DNA of 64,000 nt from Pseudomonas rhodesiae (GTDB lineage: Bacteria; Pseudomonadota; Gammaproteobacteria; Pseudomonadales; Pseudomonadaceae), in contig NZ_VFEU01000015.1 in the NCBI RefSeq assembly GCF_007858255.1, positions 53,770 through 117,769 of the forward strand, read 5' to 3'. The notes beneath the pieces are model-generated. The model was not told where the DNA came from. It ran no database searches and saw only the letters and a list, made by a program, of their open reading frames with translations. Made by a program: the position numbers and the translations under genes. Of this stretch, positions 39,343 through 48,627 are shown in pieces; the stretch's first letter is position 1; the number at the start of each line of letters is the position of its first letter.

Positions 39343-40572
39343 ATGCTCAATGGCCTGTGGCTTGGCTTCTTTGTCGTGGCAATGGTGTCAGCACTGGCGC
39401 AATGGCTTGTCGGCGGTAACGCCGGGATCTTCGCGGCGATGGTGGAAAGCATTTTCGCCATGGCCAAACTGTCGGTTGAAGTGATGGTGCTGCTGTTCGG
39501 CACCCTGACGTTATGGCTGGGCTTTCTGCGCATCGCCGAAAAGGCCGGCATCGTCGATTGGCTGGCCAAGGCCCTCGGCCCACTGTTTCGTCGCCTGATG
39601 CCGGAAGTGCCGGCGGGTCACCCCGCTATCGGTCTGATCACCCTCAACTTCGCCGCCAACGGCCTGGGACTGGACAACGCCGCCACCCCCATCGGCCTCA
39701 AAGCCATGAAGGCGTTACAAGAACTCAACCCGCTGCCGACCACTGCAAGCAATGCGCAGATTCTCTTTCTGGTGCTCAATGCCTCGTCGCTTACGCTGTT
39801 GCCAGTGACCATCTTCATGTACCGCGCCCAACAAGGCGCCGCCGACCCGACGCTGGTGTTCCTGCCGATTCTGCTGGCGACCAGTGCGTCGACCCTGGTG
39901 GGCCTGCTCTCGGTTGCCGTCATGCAGCGTCTGCGGCTGTGGGACCCGGTGGTGTTGGCTTATTTGATTCCAGGCGCGCTGATGCTGGGCGGCTTCATGG
40001 CGTTGCTGGCGACCCTGTCCGCCACGGCACTGGCCGGGTTGTCGTCGATTCTCGGCAACCTGACCCTGTTCGGCCTGATCATGCTGTTCCTGCTGATCGG
40101 CGCGTTGCGCAAGGTGAAGGTGTACGAAGCATTTGTCGAAGGCGCCAAAGAAGGCTTCGATGTCGCCAAGAACCTGCTGCCGTACCTGGTGGCGATGCTG
40201 TGTGCGGTGGGCGTGTTACGTGCCTCCGGCGCGCTGGATTTCGGCCTGGAAGGGATTCGCCATGTGGTGGCGTGGACGGGCATGGACACGCGCTTTGTCG
40301 ATGCCTTGCCGACTGCGATGGTCAAGCCGTTCTCCGGCAGTGCCGCGCGGGCAATGCTGATCGAGACCATGCAGACCCAAGGCGTGGACAGCTTCCCGGC
40401 GCTGGTGGCCGCGACGATTCAGGGCAGTACCGAAACCACCTTCTATGTGTTGGCGGTGTACTTTGGTTCGGTCGGTATCCAGCGCGCGCGGCATGCGGTG
40501 GGTTGTGCGTTGCTGGCGGAGTTTGCCGGTGTCGTGGCGGCTATCTCGGTGTGCTACTGGTTCTTTGGCTGA
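39343..40572 (+). CDS. SpmA/SpmB-like nucleoside recognition (Gate) domain protein
   Basis: This 409-residue membrane protein is built of two Gate domains. The first (about 40-200) has LSVEVMVLLFGTLTLWLGFL and NFAANGLGLDNAATPIGLKA. The second (about 260-400) has GFDVAKNLLPYLVAMLCAVG and PFSGSAARAMLIETM with TIQGSTETTFYVLAVYFG. This equals a fusion of the spore maturation proteins SpmA and SpmB, found in many non-sporulating bacteria. The function is unknown. Nucleoside or small-solute transport is only a guess from the domain name. The ATG at 39343 is chosen over the upstream TTG, which lies in the terminator. Confidence 0.85.
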   Translation: MLNGLWLGFFVVAMVSALAQWLVGGNAGIFAAMVESIFAMAKLSVEVMVLLFGTLTLWLGFLRIAEKAGIVDWLAKALGPLFRRLMPEVPAGHPAIGLITLNFAANGLGLDNAATPIGLKAMKALQELNPLPTTASNAQILFLVLNASSLTLLPVTIFMYRAQQGAADPTLVFLPILLATSASTLVGLLSVAVMQRLRLWDPVVLAYLIPGALMLGGFMALLATLSATALAGLSSILGNLTLFGLIMLFLLIGALRKVKVYEAFVEGAKEGFDVAKNLLPYLVAMLCAVGVLRASGALDFGLEGIRHVVAWTGMDTRFVDALPTAMVKPFSGSAARAMLIETMQTQGVDSFPALVAATIQGSTETTFYVLAVYFGSVGIQRARHAVGCALLAEFAGVVAAISVCYWFFG

Positions 40573-40581
40573 GAGTTAGAT

Positions 40582-40656
40582 AGCTATCGGGGGCAAGCCC
40601 CCTCCCACCTATTGACTGTGAATACATTCAAATGTGGGAGGGGGCATGCCCCCGAT
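40582..40656. repeat. REPIN (inverted REP pair), same family as 17865-17936
   Basis: The unit begins TAGCTATCGGGGGCAAGCCC and ends CATGCCCCCGAT. Its spacer is close to the reverse complement of the spacer at 17865-17936, while the left flank TTAGATAGCT is in the same orientation. It sits between convergent genes. Confidence 0.85.
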
Positions 40657-40671
40657 GAGGCCCTTAGCGCT

Positions 40672-41274
40672 TCACGCCCTGTTGCCCTGAGACACCACCC
40701 AATCCACCACCTGCTTGTTCAGCTGATCCCCTGCCTGGCCAAACGCAGCCACCACCCCTGGCACCTGGGTATCGCTCACCGGCTGGCGCACTTCAAAGCG
40801 CCGACTGGCCAGAATCCGTTGATCGCTCCCACGTACCAGGCGTGCGTCCAGGCGAATCACCACCTCCACCGCATTGCCCCGGTATTGGCTCTGAAACGCC
40901 TGCAACTGCCCGCCCAGTTCATAGTCGGCCTGCAGGTTGGTGTCATCGCTGCTGAGCAGCGTGACCCGGCCATCGCGCTGGAAGCCGTCGAGCAGGCGAT
41001 TACGCAACAGCACCGGCGCCGGATCGCTCCAGCGCGAGTTCGCGTAGCTGCTGATCAAGTCCCCTTTGGGCACCACGGCAATGCGCGGGCTGTCGAGAAA
41101 TTCGCTGGTTTGCGGCTTGGTCACGCGCAGCGACCAACTCACCGGCGTGCCTTGGCTGGTGGCTTGGGCCGAAGCCAGGCGGTACACGTCGGACGGGTCG
41201 GCTTTGGGCAGGATCGAGCACGCGCTGATCAGCGCCAAGGCCACAGGGACGATCAGTTGATAAGCACGCTTCAT
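40672..41274 (-). CDS. ABC-type transport auxiliary lipoprotein (PqiC/DUF330)
   Basis: This 200-residue protein has a lipoprotein signal with lipobox LISAC (Cys19). The mature domain matches the PqiC/YmbA family: DVYRLASAQ, VTKPQTSEFLDSPRIAVVP and ADYELGGQLQAFQS. It would sit in the outer membrane and link to the MCE protein encoded upstream. It overlaps that gene by 4 nt and is the last gene of the operon. Confidence 0.88.
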   Translation of the reverse strand: MKRAYQLIVPVALALISACSILPKADPSDVYRLASAQATSQGTPVSWSLRVTKPQTSEFLDSPRIAVVPKGDLISSYANSRWSDPAPVLLRNRLLDGFQRDGRVTLLSSDDTNLQADYELGGQLQAFQSQYRGNAVEVVIRLDARLVRGSDQRILASRRFEVRQPVSDTQVPGVVAAFGQAGDQLNKQVVDWVVSQGNRA

Positions 41275-42209
41275 GGCGTGAACTCCTTGTTCTTGTCGCT
41301 GCCCAGCAGGTAACCGCTGGGGTTGGCCTCCAGGCGGCGGGAGATGGCGCGCAGCGAGCCGAGGGTTTCGCGCAGTTCGCGCACGGCCGGCGCCAGTTCG
41401 TTGAGCCCTTGCATGCCGCTGTTGACCGAATCCTTGTTGTTGGTCAGCAAGGTATTGATGGTGGCGGTGCTTTGCTCAAGGGACTTCATGGCCTGTTCGG
41501 CGCTGCCGAAGGCTTGCTTGCCCTGCTCGTTCAACAGGCCATTGGCATTGCGCATCAGCACGGTGGTCTGCTCCAGCGCGGCGCTTGCCTGTTTGCTCAC
41601 TTGCATCAGTTGCTGCATCACAACCTTGATATCGCCACGCTGGTCAGCGATGGCGCCGGTCGTTTGTTCCAGATGTGCAAGGGTATTGCTCAAGTGCTCG
41701 ACGTTTTCCGCGGAGAACATGCTGTTGGCGTTGTGCAGCAGCACATTGATGCTGGTCATCAGATCATTGCTGTTGTTAAGCAAGCGCGCGATGGGCGAAG
41801 GTGAGGCGATGATTTCCGGCAGGTTGCCATTTTTGCCTTTGAGTTCGGGGCTTTGCGGCGTGCCGCCACTGAGCTGGATGATCGAGGTACCGGTGATGCC
41901 GGTCAGCGCGAGTTTGGCCTGGGTGTCTTCCTTGATCGGCGTCTGCCCGGCCAGGCGAATACGAGCGAGGACGCGACGCGGGTCTTTTGGGTCCAGGCGC
42001 AGGCTGATCACATCGCCCACCTTGATCCCGCTGTATTGCACCGCACTGCCTTGGGACAGACCGCTGACCGCTTCATTGAAGACCACTTCGTAATCCTGGA
42101 ACGCGCTGTCGACGCTGGACTTGGCCAGCCACAAGCCAAACAGCATGGCGCCGACCACCACGATCACGCTGAACAGTCCGATCATCACATGATGGGCTCG
42201 GGTTTCCAT
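41271..42209 (-). CDS. MCE domain (MlaD-like) lipid transport protein
   Basis: This 312-residue protein has one N-terminal TM helix (about 8-30) and an MCE domain (about 40-120: YEVVFNEAVSGLSQGSAVQY, then GIKVGDVISLRLD). A long helical tail follows with regular coiled-coil pattern (NNSNDLMTSINVLLHNANSM). In this family MCE hexamers carry phospholipids across the periplasm. The ATG at 42209 follows the ATPase gene by 1 nt and gives METRAHHVMIGLF. Confidence 0.9.
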   Translation of the reverse strand: METRAHHVMIGLFSVIVVVGAMLFGLWLAKSSVDSAFQDYEVVFNEAVSGLSQGSAVQYSGIKVGDVISLRLDPKDPRRVLARIRLAGQTPIKEDTQAKLALTGITGTSIIQLSGGTPQSPELKGKNGNLPEIIASPSPIARLLNNSNDLMTSINVLLHNANSMFSAENVEHLSNTLAHLEQTTGAIADQRGDIKVVMQQLMQVSKQASAALEQTTVLMRNANGLLNEQGKQAFGSAEQAMKSLEQSTATINTLLTNNKDSVNSGMQGLNELAPAVRELRETLGSLRAISRRLEANPSGYLLGSDKNKEFTP

Positions 42210-42210
42210 G

Positions 42211-43014
42211 TCATACCTCGTTGAGCGATTGAGCGGCATCCAATGCCGCGCGGCCACGGGGGCCGTGGAAATATTCGTGAATCCACGGGTCGTCCGTTTC
42301 CGAGACGACATCGATAGCATCGGCCACCAGCACTTTTTTCTGCGCCAGTACTGCCACGCGGTCGGTGATGGTGTACAGCGTGTCCAGGTCGTGGGTTACC
42401 AGGAACACGCTCAAGCCCAGCGCGTCGCGCAGGGTCAGGATCAGTTGATCGAATTGCGCCGCGCCGATCGGGTCGAGGCCCGCGGTGGGTTCATCAAGGA
42501 ACAGGATGTCTGGATCCAGCGCCAAGGCTCGGGCCAGAGCCGCGCGTTTGATCATGCCGCCGGACAACGAGGCCGGGTACTTGTCGGCCGCCGACAGCGG
42601 CAACCCGGCCAGCGCCAGTTTCACCGCGGCCAAATGCTCGGCATCGGCGCGGCTCAGGCCCGCATGTTCGATCAGTGGCAGCGCGACGTTCTCGGTCACC
42701 GTCAGCGAGGAAAACAGCGCGCCCTTCTGGAACAGCACGCCGAAGCGCCGTTCCACCAGGGAACGCTCTTGTTCCGGCAGGCTCGGCAGGTTCTTGCCGA
42801 ACACCCGCACTTCACCCTCGTTTGGCCGGCGCAGGCCGACGATACTGCGCAGCAGCACCGACTTACCGCTGCCGGAACCGCCCACCACCGCGAGGATTTC
42901 ACCTTTATACAAGTCCAGATCGAGGTTCTCGTGCACGCGCTGACTGCCAAAGCGATTGCACAGGCCGCGCACTTCAATCACCGCCTCGGCGGGTGCCCGG
43001 TGTAGACGGCTCAC
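42211..43014 (-). CDS. Lipid ABC transporter ATP-binding protein (MlaF-like)
   Basis: This 267-residue ATPase has Walker A GGSGSGKSVLL, signature LSGGMIKRAALARAL and Walker B ILFLDEPTAGLD, the sequence style of the MlaF/Ttg2A branch (GSGSGKSV, GGMxKR). It energises lipid transport with the permease encoded upstream, which it overlaps by 4 nt. Confidence 0.93.
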   Translation of the reverse strand: MSRLHRAPAEAVIEVRGLCNRFGSQRVHENLDLDLYKGEILAVVGGSGSGKSVLLRSIVGLRRPNEGEVRVFGKNLPSLPEQERSLVERRFGVLFQKGALFSSLTVTENVALPLIEHAGLSRADAEHLAAVKLALAGLPLSAADKYPASLSGGMIKRAALARALALDPDILFLDEPTAGLDPIGAAQFDQLILTLRDALGLSVFLVTHDLDTLYTITDRVAVLAQKKVLVADAIDVVSETDDPWIHEYFHGPRGRAALDAAQSLNEV

Positions 43015-44159
43015 CAGCTCATCTCCATGAAGAACAGAGCCGCGACCGCATCCAGCAAGATCACCACGAAAATCGATTGCACCACGCTGGAGGTGGTGTG
43101 GGCACCGACCGACTCAGCACTGCCGCTGACCTTGAAGCCCTCCAGGCAGCCAATCGCCGCGATCAGGAAAGCGAATATCGGGGCTTTCACCATGCCCACC
43201 AGGAAATGTTGAACCCCAATGTCTGATTGCAACAGCGAGAGGAACATCGCCGGTGAAATATCCAAGGCCACGGCGCATACCACGCCACCGCCGACAATCC
43301 CCGAGAGCATCGCCAGAAACGTCAGCATCGGCAGCGCCACCAGCAGCGCCAGCACGCGGGGCAGCACCAGTAACTCCATCGGGTCCAGTCCCAGGGTGCG
43401 GATAGCGTCGATTTCTTCGTTGGCCTTCATCGAGCCGATTTGTGCGGTAAACGCACTGGCCGTGCGGCCAGCGATCAGGATCGCCGTCAGTAGTACGCCG
43501 AATTCTCGTAGGAAAGAGAACGCCACCAGGTCCACGGTAAAAATCGTCGCGCCAAAGCTTTTGAGCACGGTGGCACCGAGAAAGGCCACTACGGCGCCGA
43601 CCAGGAAGGTCAACAAGGCCACGATGGGTGCGGCATCCAGGCCGACCTGCTCGAGGTGGGCAACCATGGGCGTAATGCGCCAGCGCTTGGGCTGGAACAG
43701 GCTGCGGGCGAAGGTTTCGAGGATCAGGCCGATAAAGCCCAGCAGTTTCTTGCTGTCCTGCCACACCTTGTCCACCGCTGCACCGATACGCGCCAGCACC
43801 TGAATACCGGTAGCTTCTTCGGGGGCCTTGTCCGGCACGCAGAAGTCGTTGAGGGAGCGATACACGGTTTTAAGCAGTGCGCGGTCGGCGGTGGACAGGC
43901 TGCAATCGGTCTGCTCGGCGGATTGCTCGATGCGGGTCGGCCCGAGCAGTTCCACCAGCAGTGACGCGCCAGCAGTGTCCAGGGCGCCGAGGCCATTGAG
44001 GTCGATGCGCGCGCCGGCGTCGTATTGGCCGTCGAGCTTGTCCGACAGCTTTTTCAGGCTGGCGTAGTGGGCAAGCGTCCAGTCCCCCGTAATCCTGAGT
44101 AACGGAGGGGCGGTGGACGTATCGAGATGGGCGGCGCCGGCCGTAGTGCGGGTGGTCAT
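43011..44159 (-). CDS. MlaE-family permease with N-terminal STAS domain
   Basis: This 382-residue protein fuses a STAS domain (about 18-115: ARIDLNGLGALDTAGASLLV) to an MlaE permease (about 130-382: GRTASAFTAQIGSMKANEEI, then DAIRTLGLDPMELLVLPR). In the classic Mla system the STAS protein (MlaB) is separate. Here it is built in, as in some other MCE loci. It is the first gene of a four-gene operon (permease, ATPase, MCE protein, PqiC lipoprotein), with no MlaC-like gene. Confidence 0.9.
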   Translation of the reverse strand: MTTRTTAGAAHLDTSTAPPLLRITGDWTLAHYASLKKLSDKLDGQYDAGARIDLNGLGALDTAGASLLVELLGPTRIEQSAEQTDCSLSTADRALLKTVYRSLNDFCVPDKAPEEATGIQVLARIGAAVDKVWQDSKKLLGFIGLILETFARSLFQPKRWRITPMVAHLEQVGLDAAPIVALLTFLVGAVVAFLGATVLKSFGATIFTVDLVAFSFLREFGVLLTAILIAGRTASAFTAQIGSMKANEEIDAIRTLGLDPMELLVLPRVLALLVALPMLTFLAMLSGIVGGGVVCAVALDISPAMFLSLLQSDIGVQHFLVGMVKAPIFAFLIAAIGCLEGFKVSGSAESVGAHTTSSVVQSIFVVILLDAVAALFFMEMSW

Positions 44160-44212
44160 AAGCTCCGAGCTTGTTTGCTATCCACAAGTCCTACGTAATA
44201 GCACGAAGCAGC

Positions 44213-45244
44213 CTACTGTGGGTTGTCCGTTTGTGCTGCGTCGGTAACTTTAAAGCGCAGCACGCCGATCACTTGTCCGTCTTCGGTGAGCACCCTCACC
44301 TGCCAGCGACCCACGGAGTCGGCCGGGAAGTTCTGCTTGTGGGTCCAGGCGCGGTAGCCCTCTTTGCGTCCGCCGTGAATATCCAGGGCGATACGGTCCA
44401 CTTCTTTGCCGTTGAGTTTCCACACATGGTAGATACGCTCGTCCAGCCCCCGCGGCGCGTTGATCGCGGTGTAGGCATACAGCCCACCGTTGCGCAGTTG
44501 CGCGGCGCTGACTTGTTTGAGGTCGTCGCCCGGGGTGCGGTCCTGCAACTGCGTGCTGATGGCCACCTCGGTCATCCACAGCGTGGCCGGCGGCACCCAA
44601 CTGCGCAGCAGCCAACCCGCCGCGCCGATGGCGGCCGTGACCCCCAGCAGCATCGCCCAGCCCTTGAGACTGCGCAGCGGCAGGCTCACGGCCAGGCTCG
44701 GAATCGACAAGGCCATGGCCACGCCAAGGGCGAGTTTGTAACTCTCGGCGGTGGTCAGGTGCAGGATGATCGGCAGTGCAGTGAGCAGCGCGGCGAACAG
44801 GGTCAGGGTGTGCAAGGCCAGGAACAGCGAACGCTTGGGCGCCAGCCACTTGTAGTACAGCGGGTCGATGATCGACACCAGCGCCGCGGCGCCGAGCAGC
44901 CCTGTAAATATCGATTGGCCGCTGTTCCAGGCCGTGGTGACGAAAAAGAACGGCAGTACGAAGAACAGACTTTCCTGGTGGATCATCTGGGTCGCGTAGC
45001 GCAGCAGAGGTTCGGGAATTTCCCGTTTGAAGAGTTTGGTGAACAGCTGCGTGAAGCTGTTTTCGAGCATCAGCCATAGCCAGCTCACCAGCATGATCAC
45101 CGCGATCCAACTGGCCATGCCCTGCTGACGGTCCACCAGGATGAAGCTGCACACCCCCGAGATAAAACCACCGAGTGCGATCACCCCTGGGTAGCGCTTC
45201 ATCAGTTCAAGGATGCGCTGGATATAGTGAGTCAGGTTTGGCAT
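44213..45244 (-). CDS. DUF5924/DUF2914 membrane protein
   Basis: This 343-residue protein has seven or eight hydrophobic segments (about 18-215, VIALGGFISGVCSFILVD onward). A C-terminal periplasmic or cytoplasmic domain follows (about 230-335: HVWKLNGKEVDRIALDIHGG, then KQNFPADSVGRWQVRVLTED). The C-terminal part matches DUF2914, and the whole matches the Pseudomonas DUF5924 family as I recall it. The function is unknown. It precedes the lipid transport operon by 53 nt in the same direction and could be co-transcribed. Confidence 0.8.
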   Translation of the reverse strand: MPNLTHYIQRILELMKRYPGVIALGGFISGVCSFILVDRQQGMASWIAVIMLVSWLWLMLENSFTQLFTKLFKREIPEPLLRYATQMIHQESLFFVLPFFFVTTAWNSGQSIFTGLLGAAALVSIIDPLYYKWLAPKRSLFLALHTLTLFAALLTALPIILHLTTAESYKLALGVAMALSIPSLAVSLPLRSLKGWAMLLGVTAAIGAAGWLLRSWVPPATLWMTEVAISTQLQDRTPGDDLKQVSAAQLRNGGLYAYTAINAPRGLDERIYHVWKLNGKEVDRIALDIHGGRKEGYRAWTHKQNFPADSVGRWQVRVLTEDGQVIGVLRFKVTDAAQTDNPQ

Positions 45245-45312
45245 TCGGCGATTCGCAGTGTGTGTAGGAAAAATCCCAGACAGAATAACGTCTTAGCCGG
45301 GTGTTCGGTGCG

Positions 45313-46698
45313 TCATTGCACAACCCGTTTGCGATAACGCCGCACGCTTACCCACAGGATCGCGATCACCCCAAGTAGGCCGACGCCGAGCCCACTCAGG
45401 CTGTCGTAGCTCAACAGTGGTTTTTCGATGCGCCAGTAGCCGGGTTGCTTGAGCAACTCGCGCAGCGTCTGGTTGGCCTCGTCCAGTTTGACTGCCTTGA
45501 TGCGTTTGGCTGGGTCACTGAAATGGCCGTTGTCATAGTCGCTGGTGGCGCTCCAATAGTAGTCGGCCAGCGCGCTGTTGCCCTGCACGGCCCAGGCTTG
45601 TCGGGCAATGGCCGCTTGTTGCAGACGCGCAAAGGTGGCCGGGTCCAGGCCGTCTTTGAGCAATTGCGTCTTGAGGTCTTGCAGTACCTGTTCGGCTTCG
45701 CTGAGGTCTTCCCGTTCCAGGTCTGCGTTCAGGCTCAGAAAACCGACGCCGCCGAGCACTTCGCGTTCGGCCCAGGGGCCGTAGGACAGGCCATGCTTGA
45801 GGCGCAGTTGGCGGTACAGCGCCCAGTCCAAGTAGTCCTTGAGCAGGTCGTAGGTTTCATCGTGCTGGTCGTCCAGCACCGGTTCCGGCAGCAGCCAGTG
45901 CAGTTTGGCGCTGTTGCCCAGCCATCCGTGGATCAGTTCGCGATGGGCGGCGGCGGCCTGTTGGATCTGCGGCAGCGGTAAATGGTCGCTGGGTTCGACC
46001 GGCGTCAATTGGCCGTAGGTGCGTTCCAGATAGGCCGGCAGCAGTTTGTCGAGATCGCCGACGACGATCAGCGTCATGTTGTTGGGGGCGTACCAGTCCT
46101 TGCGCAGTTTTTGCAATTGATCACGGGTCAGGTGATTGACCTCGGCGCGTTCGGCACATTTAAGTCCCAACTCGACGGCCAGTTGATTGCTGGCGGTGTG
46201 GCCCAGGTCCTGGCGGTCAAGCAGGCGTTGCAGGCGTGAGTAGTGGCCGCCGTCCTCACGTTCCACCACCTGTTTAGCTGCATTGATGTGGGCGTCGGTC
46301 AACTCGGTGCGAGTGAGGATCGCCAGCAGCAGGTCCAGCACTTTGCGCTGGTTATAGGCGGGCGCTTCGATCACGAAGGTGGTATCGGCGTTGCTGGTGT
46401 AGGCATTCCATTCGCCGCCCAGGGCTTGCATGCGTTCTTCCAGATCGCCTTCGTCGCCGCCATCGATGCCGCTGAACAGCAGGTGTTCAAACAGGTGAGG
46501 CAGCTCTTTGTCCTCGCACCGGAAGTCATCCAGGCCCACACCCACCACCAAGCGAATCGCCACATGCCCGCGCTCGGTACCCGGTTTGAGCAGCAGTTGC
46601 AGGCCGTTGGGCAAGGTGTAGCCCTCGACTTGCAGGCGGTCAAAGGCAAAGGCGTGAGCGGCGCCCATCAGCAGGCAGGCGAATAACAGGCGACGCAT
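45313..46698 (-). CDS. M16 family zinc peptidase with C-terminal membrane anchor
   Basis: This 461-residue exported peptidase has a signal peptide (cut near AFA-FDR, residue 19) and the inverted zinc motif HLFEH in KELPHLFEHLLFSG. The downstream Glu is probably in NAAKQVVEREDGGH. A second M16 half (about 190-400) follows. The last 35 residues are a transmembrane helix (LLGVIAILWVSVRRYRKRV) with a basic tail, so the catalytic part should face the periplasm. Most M16 peptidases of this size lack such an anchor. The substrate is unknown. Confidence 0.87.
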   Translation of the reverse strand: MRRLLFACLLMGAAHAFAFDRLQVEGYTLPNGLQLLLKPGTERGHVAIRLVVGVGLDDFRCEDKELPHLFEHLLFSGIDGGDEGDLEERMQALGGEWNAYTSNADTTFVIEAPAYNQRKVLDLLLAILTRTELTDAHINAAKQVVEREDGGHYSRLQRLLDRQDLGHTASNQLAVELGLKCAERAEVNHLTRDQLQKLRKDWYAPNNMTLIVVGDLDKLLPAYLERTYGQLTPVEPSDHLPLPQIQQAAAAHRELIHGWLGNSAKLHWLLPEPVLDDQHDETYDLLKDYLDWALYRQLRLKHGLSYGPWAEREVLGGVGFLSLNADLEREDLSEAEQVLQDLKTQLLKDGLDPATFARLQQAAIARQAWAVQGNSALADYYWSATSDYDNGHFSDPAKRIKAVKLDEANQTLRELLKQPGYWRIEKPLLSYDSLSGLGVGLLGVIAILWVSVRRYRKRVVQ

Positions 46699-46755
46699 AA
46701 CTGGCTTCCTGGCGAGTGAGGTCAGTTGTAACTGACTTCACGGGCCATCGTACGT

Positions 46756-48414
46756 TCAGGGTGAATGCGTGATGTCGGCAATATCTTCGGCCGAGAGTGC
46801 GCCGGTGTCAGACGTTTCCAACACCACATACGCACTGCTGCAAAACAACGAGTTCAGGCGCTTCATGTCGGCAATCAGCTCCAGATGCAGGGAACTGGTC
46901 TCCAGGCTTTGTACGATCTTGCGCTGCAGACGGCTGACATGGGCATGGGCCAGGCGCCGCTCCTGGGCGCGGAAGCGGCGCTTCTCGCGCAGCAGTTGGC
47001 GCGCGCTGTGGGGGTCGGCGCTGAGAAACACCGACAGCCCCAGGCGCAGGTTGGCGATCAACTGGCTGTGCAGGTCGGTGAGTTCTTCCAGGCCCACCTC
47101 CGAGAACTGCCGGCGCTGGGAGGTCTTCTGCTGCTGGACCTTGCGCAGCATGCGTTCGATCAAGTCGCCGGCCAGCTTGAGGTTGATCGATAGCTCGATG
47201 ATTTCGGCCCAGCGGCGGCTGTCTTGTTCGCTGAGGTCTTCGCGGGGCATTTGCGCCAGGTAGAGCTTAATGGCGCTGTAGAGCGCTTCAACGTCATCGC
47301 TGAGGCTGCGCATTTCCTGGGTGATGGCCGTCTGTTTGCCGCGCAGTACTTCCTGCATGGCGGTGAGCATATTGTCGATCAGGTCACCCAGGCGCAGGGT
47401 TTCTCGCGCGGCGTTGGCTAGCGCCAAGCTGGGAGTGGTGAGGGCGGTAGGATCCAGATGCCGTGGTTTGGCTTTGCCATTGACCTCTTCTCGCTCTGGC
47501 AGCAGCCACGTGCACAAGCGTGCCATCGGGCCGATGGTGGGCAGCAGGATCAGGCAGCGGCTGACGTTGTAGAGCAGATGAAAGGTGATGACCATGCCCT
47601 GGGCGCTGTAGTCCAGGTTATCCATCCAGCGTACGAGCGGGTCGAGCACCGGGATGATCAGCAGCAGACCGATCAGTTTGTACAGCAGGCTCCCTAGGGC
47701 GACCTGGCGACCGGCCGCGTTCTGCATGCTGGTACTGAGAAATGCCAGTATGCCGCTGCCGATATTGGCGCCGATCACTAGGCCGATTGCCACATGCAGG
47801 CCGATCACGCCGGCGCCGGCCAGGGTGGCGGTCAGCAGCACCGCGGCCAGGCTGGAGTAGGAAATCATGGCGAACAACGCGCCGACCAAGGCGTCGAGCA
47901 GGATGTCGCCGGTCAGCGACGCAAACACGACTTTGACTCCCTGGGCATGGGTAATCGGCCCCGCCGCTTCGACGATCAATTGCAGCGCCAGGATGATCAG
48001 CCCCAGGCCGATGCCCACCCGGCCCAACTGCCCTGCCCGCGTCTGTTTGCGCGACAGGAAGAAAATCACCCCGAGAAAAATCAACAGCGGCGACAGCCAG
48101 GACAGATCAAAGGTGAGTACCCGCGCCATCAAGGCCGTGCCGACGTCGGCGCCGAGCATGGTGGCCATGGCCGGCATCAGCCCCATCAGGCCCTGGCCGA
48201 CGAATGATGTCACCAGCATCGCCGTGGCGTTACTGCTCTGCACCATGGCGGTCACCAGAATGCCGGCGATAAACGCCAGCCAGCGCTTGGCCATGTTCTG
48301 GCCGATGACGTGGCGCAAGTTGGAACCGTAGACCCGCAGGATGCCGGTTCGGACGATGTGCGTGCCCCAGATCAGCAGGGTCACGGCGGAAAGCAGATTG
48401 AGCAAGGTCAGCAT
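46756..48414 (-). CDS. Na/Pi cotransporter family protein with PhoU-like tail
   Basis: This 552-residue membrane protein has two Na/Pi cotransporter repeats with the QSS-type motif (VTAMVQSSNATAMLVTSFVG and, in the second half, ISYSSLAAVLLTATLAG) over about nine helices. A cytoplasmic helical C-terminus (about 330-545) resembles PhoU. The ATG at 48414 gives MLTLLNLLSAVTLLIWGTH. An upstream ATG lies 13 codons away without a good SD. The 213-nt gap upstream (48415-48627) holds the terminator at 48582-48615. Confidence 0.9.
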   Translation of the reverse strand: MLTLLNLLSAVTLLIWGTHIVRTGILRVYGSNLRHVIGQNMAKRWLAFIAGILVTAMVQSSNATAMLVTSFVGQGLMGLMPAMATMLGADVGTALMARVLTFDLSWLSPLLIFLGVIFFLSRKQTRAGQLGRVGIGLGLIILALQLIVEAAGPITHAQGVKVVFASLTGDILLDALVGALFAMISYSSLAAVLLTATLAGAGVIGLHVAIGLVIGANIGSGILAFLSTSMQNAAGRQVALGSLLYKLIGLLLIIPVLDPLVRWMDNLDYSAQGMVITFHLLYNVSRCLILLPTIGPMARLCTWLLPEREEVNGKAKPRHLDPTALTTPSLALANAARETLRLGDLIDNMLTAMQEVLRGKQTAITQEMRSLSDDVEALYSAIKLYLAQMPREDLSEQDSRRWAEIIELSINLKLAGDLIERMLRKVQQQKTSQRRQFSEVGLEELTDLHSQLIANLRLGLSVFLSADPHSARQLLREKRRFRAQERRLAHAHVSRLQRKIVQSLETSSLHLELIADMKRLNSLFCSSAYVVLETSDTGALSAEDIADITHSP

Positions 48415-48581
48415 GCTCGGCCCCCCGTGTGGGTGGGCTCCAGAAGGAGCCAATGAGAGTTGCCGCGTGCCGTTCTACGTCTTGTACTTAAGCTGTAGTT
48501 GGCGAATGGGCTCGGCGCCAGCATCGCATAGCTAAAGTGGGGATTGAAACAAAACTGTCATGAAATCAGCTTTTTGCGATG

Positions 48582-48615
48582 CAAAAAAAACGGGGCGCGA
48601 AGGCCCCGTTTTTGT
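48582..48615 (-). terminator. Intrinsic terminator of the TerC gene
   Basis: On the minus strand ACGGGGCC, loop TTCGC and GCCCCGT are followed by T8. It lies 13 nt past the stop of the TerC gene. Confidence 0.85.
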
Positions 48616-48627
48616 TCAGGCTCGGGT

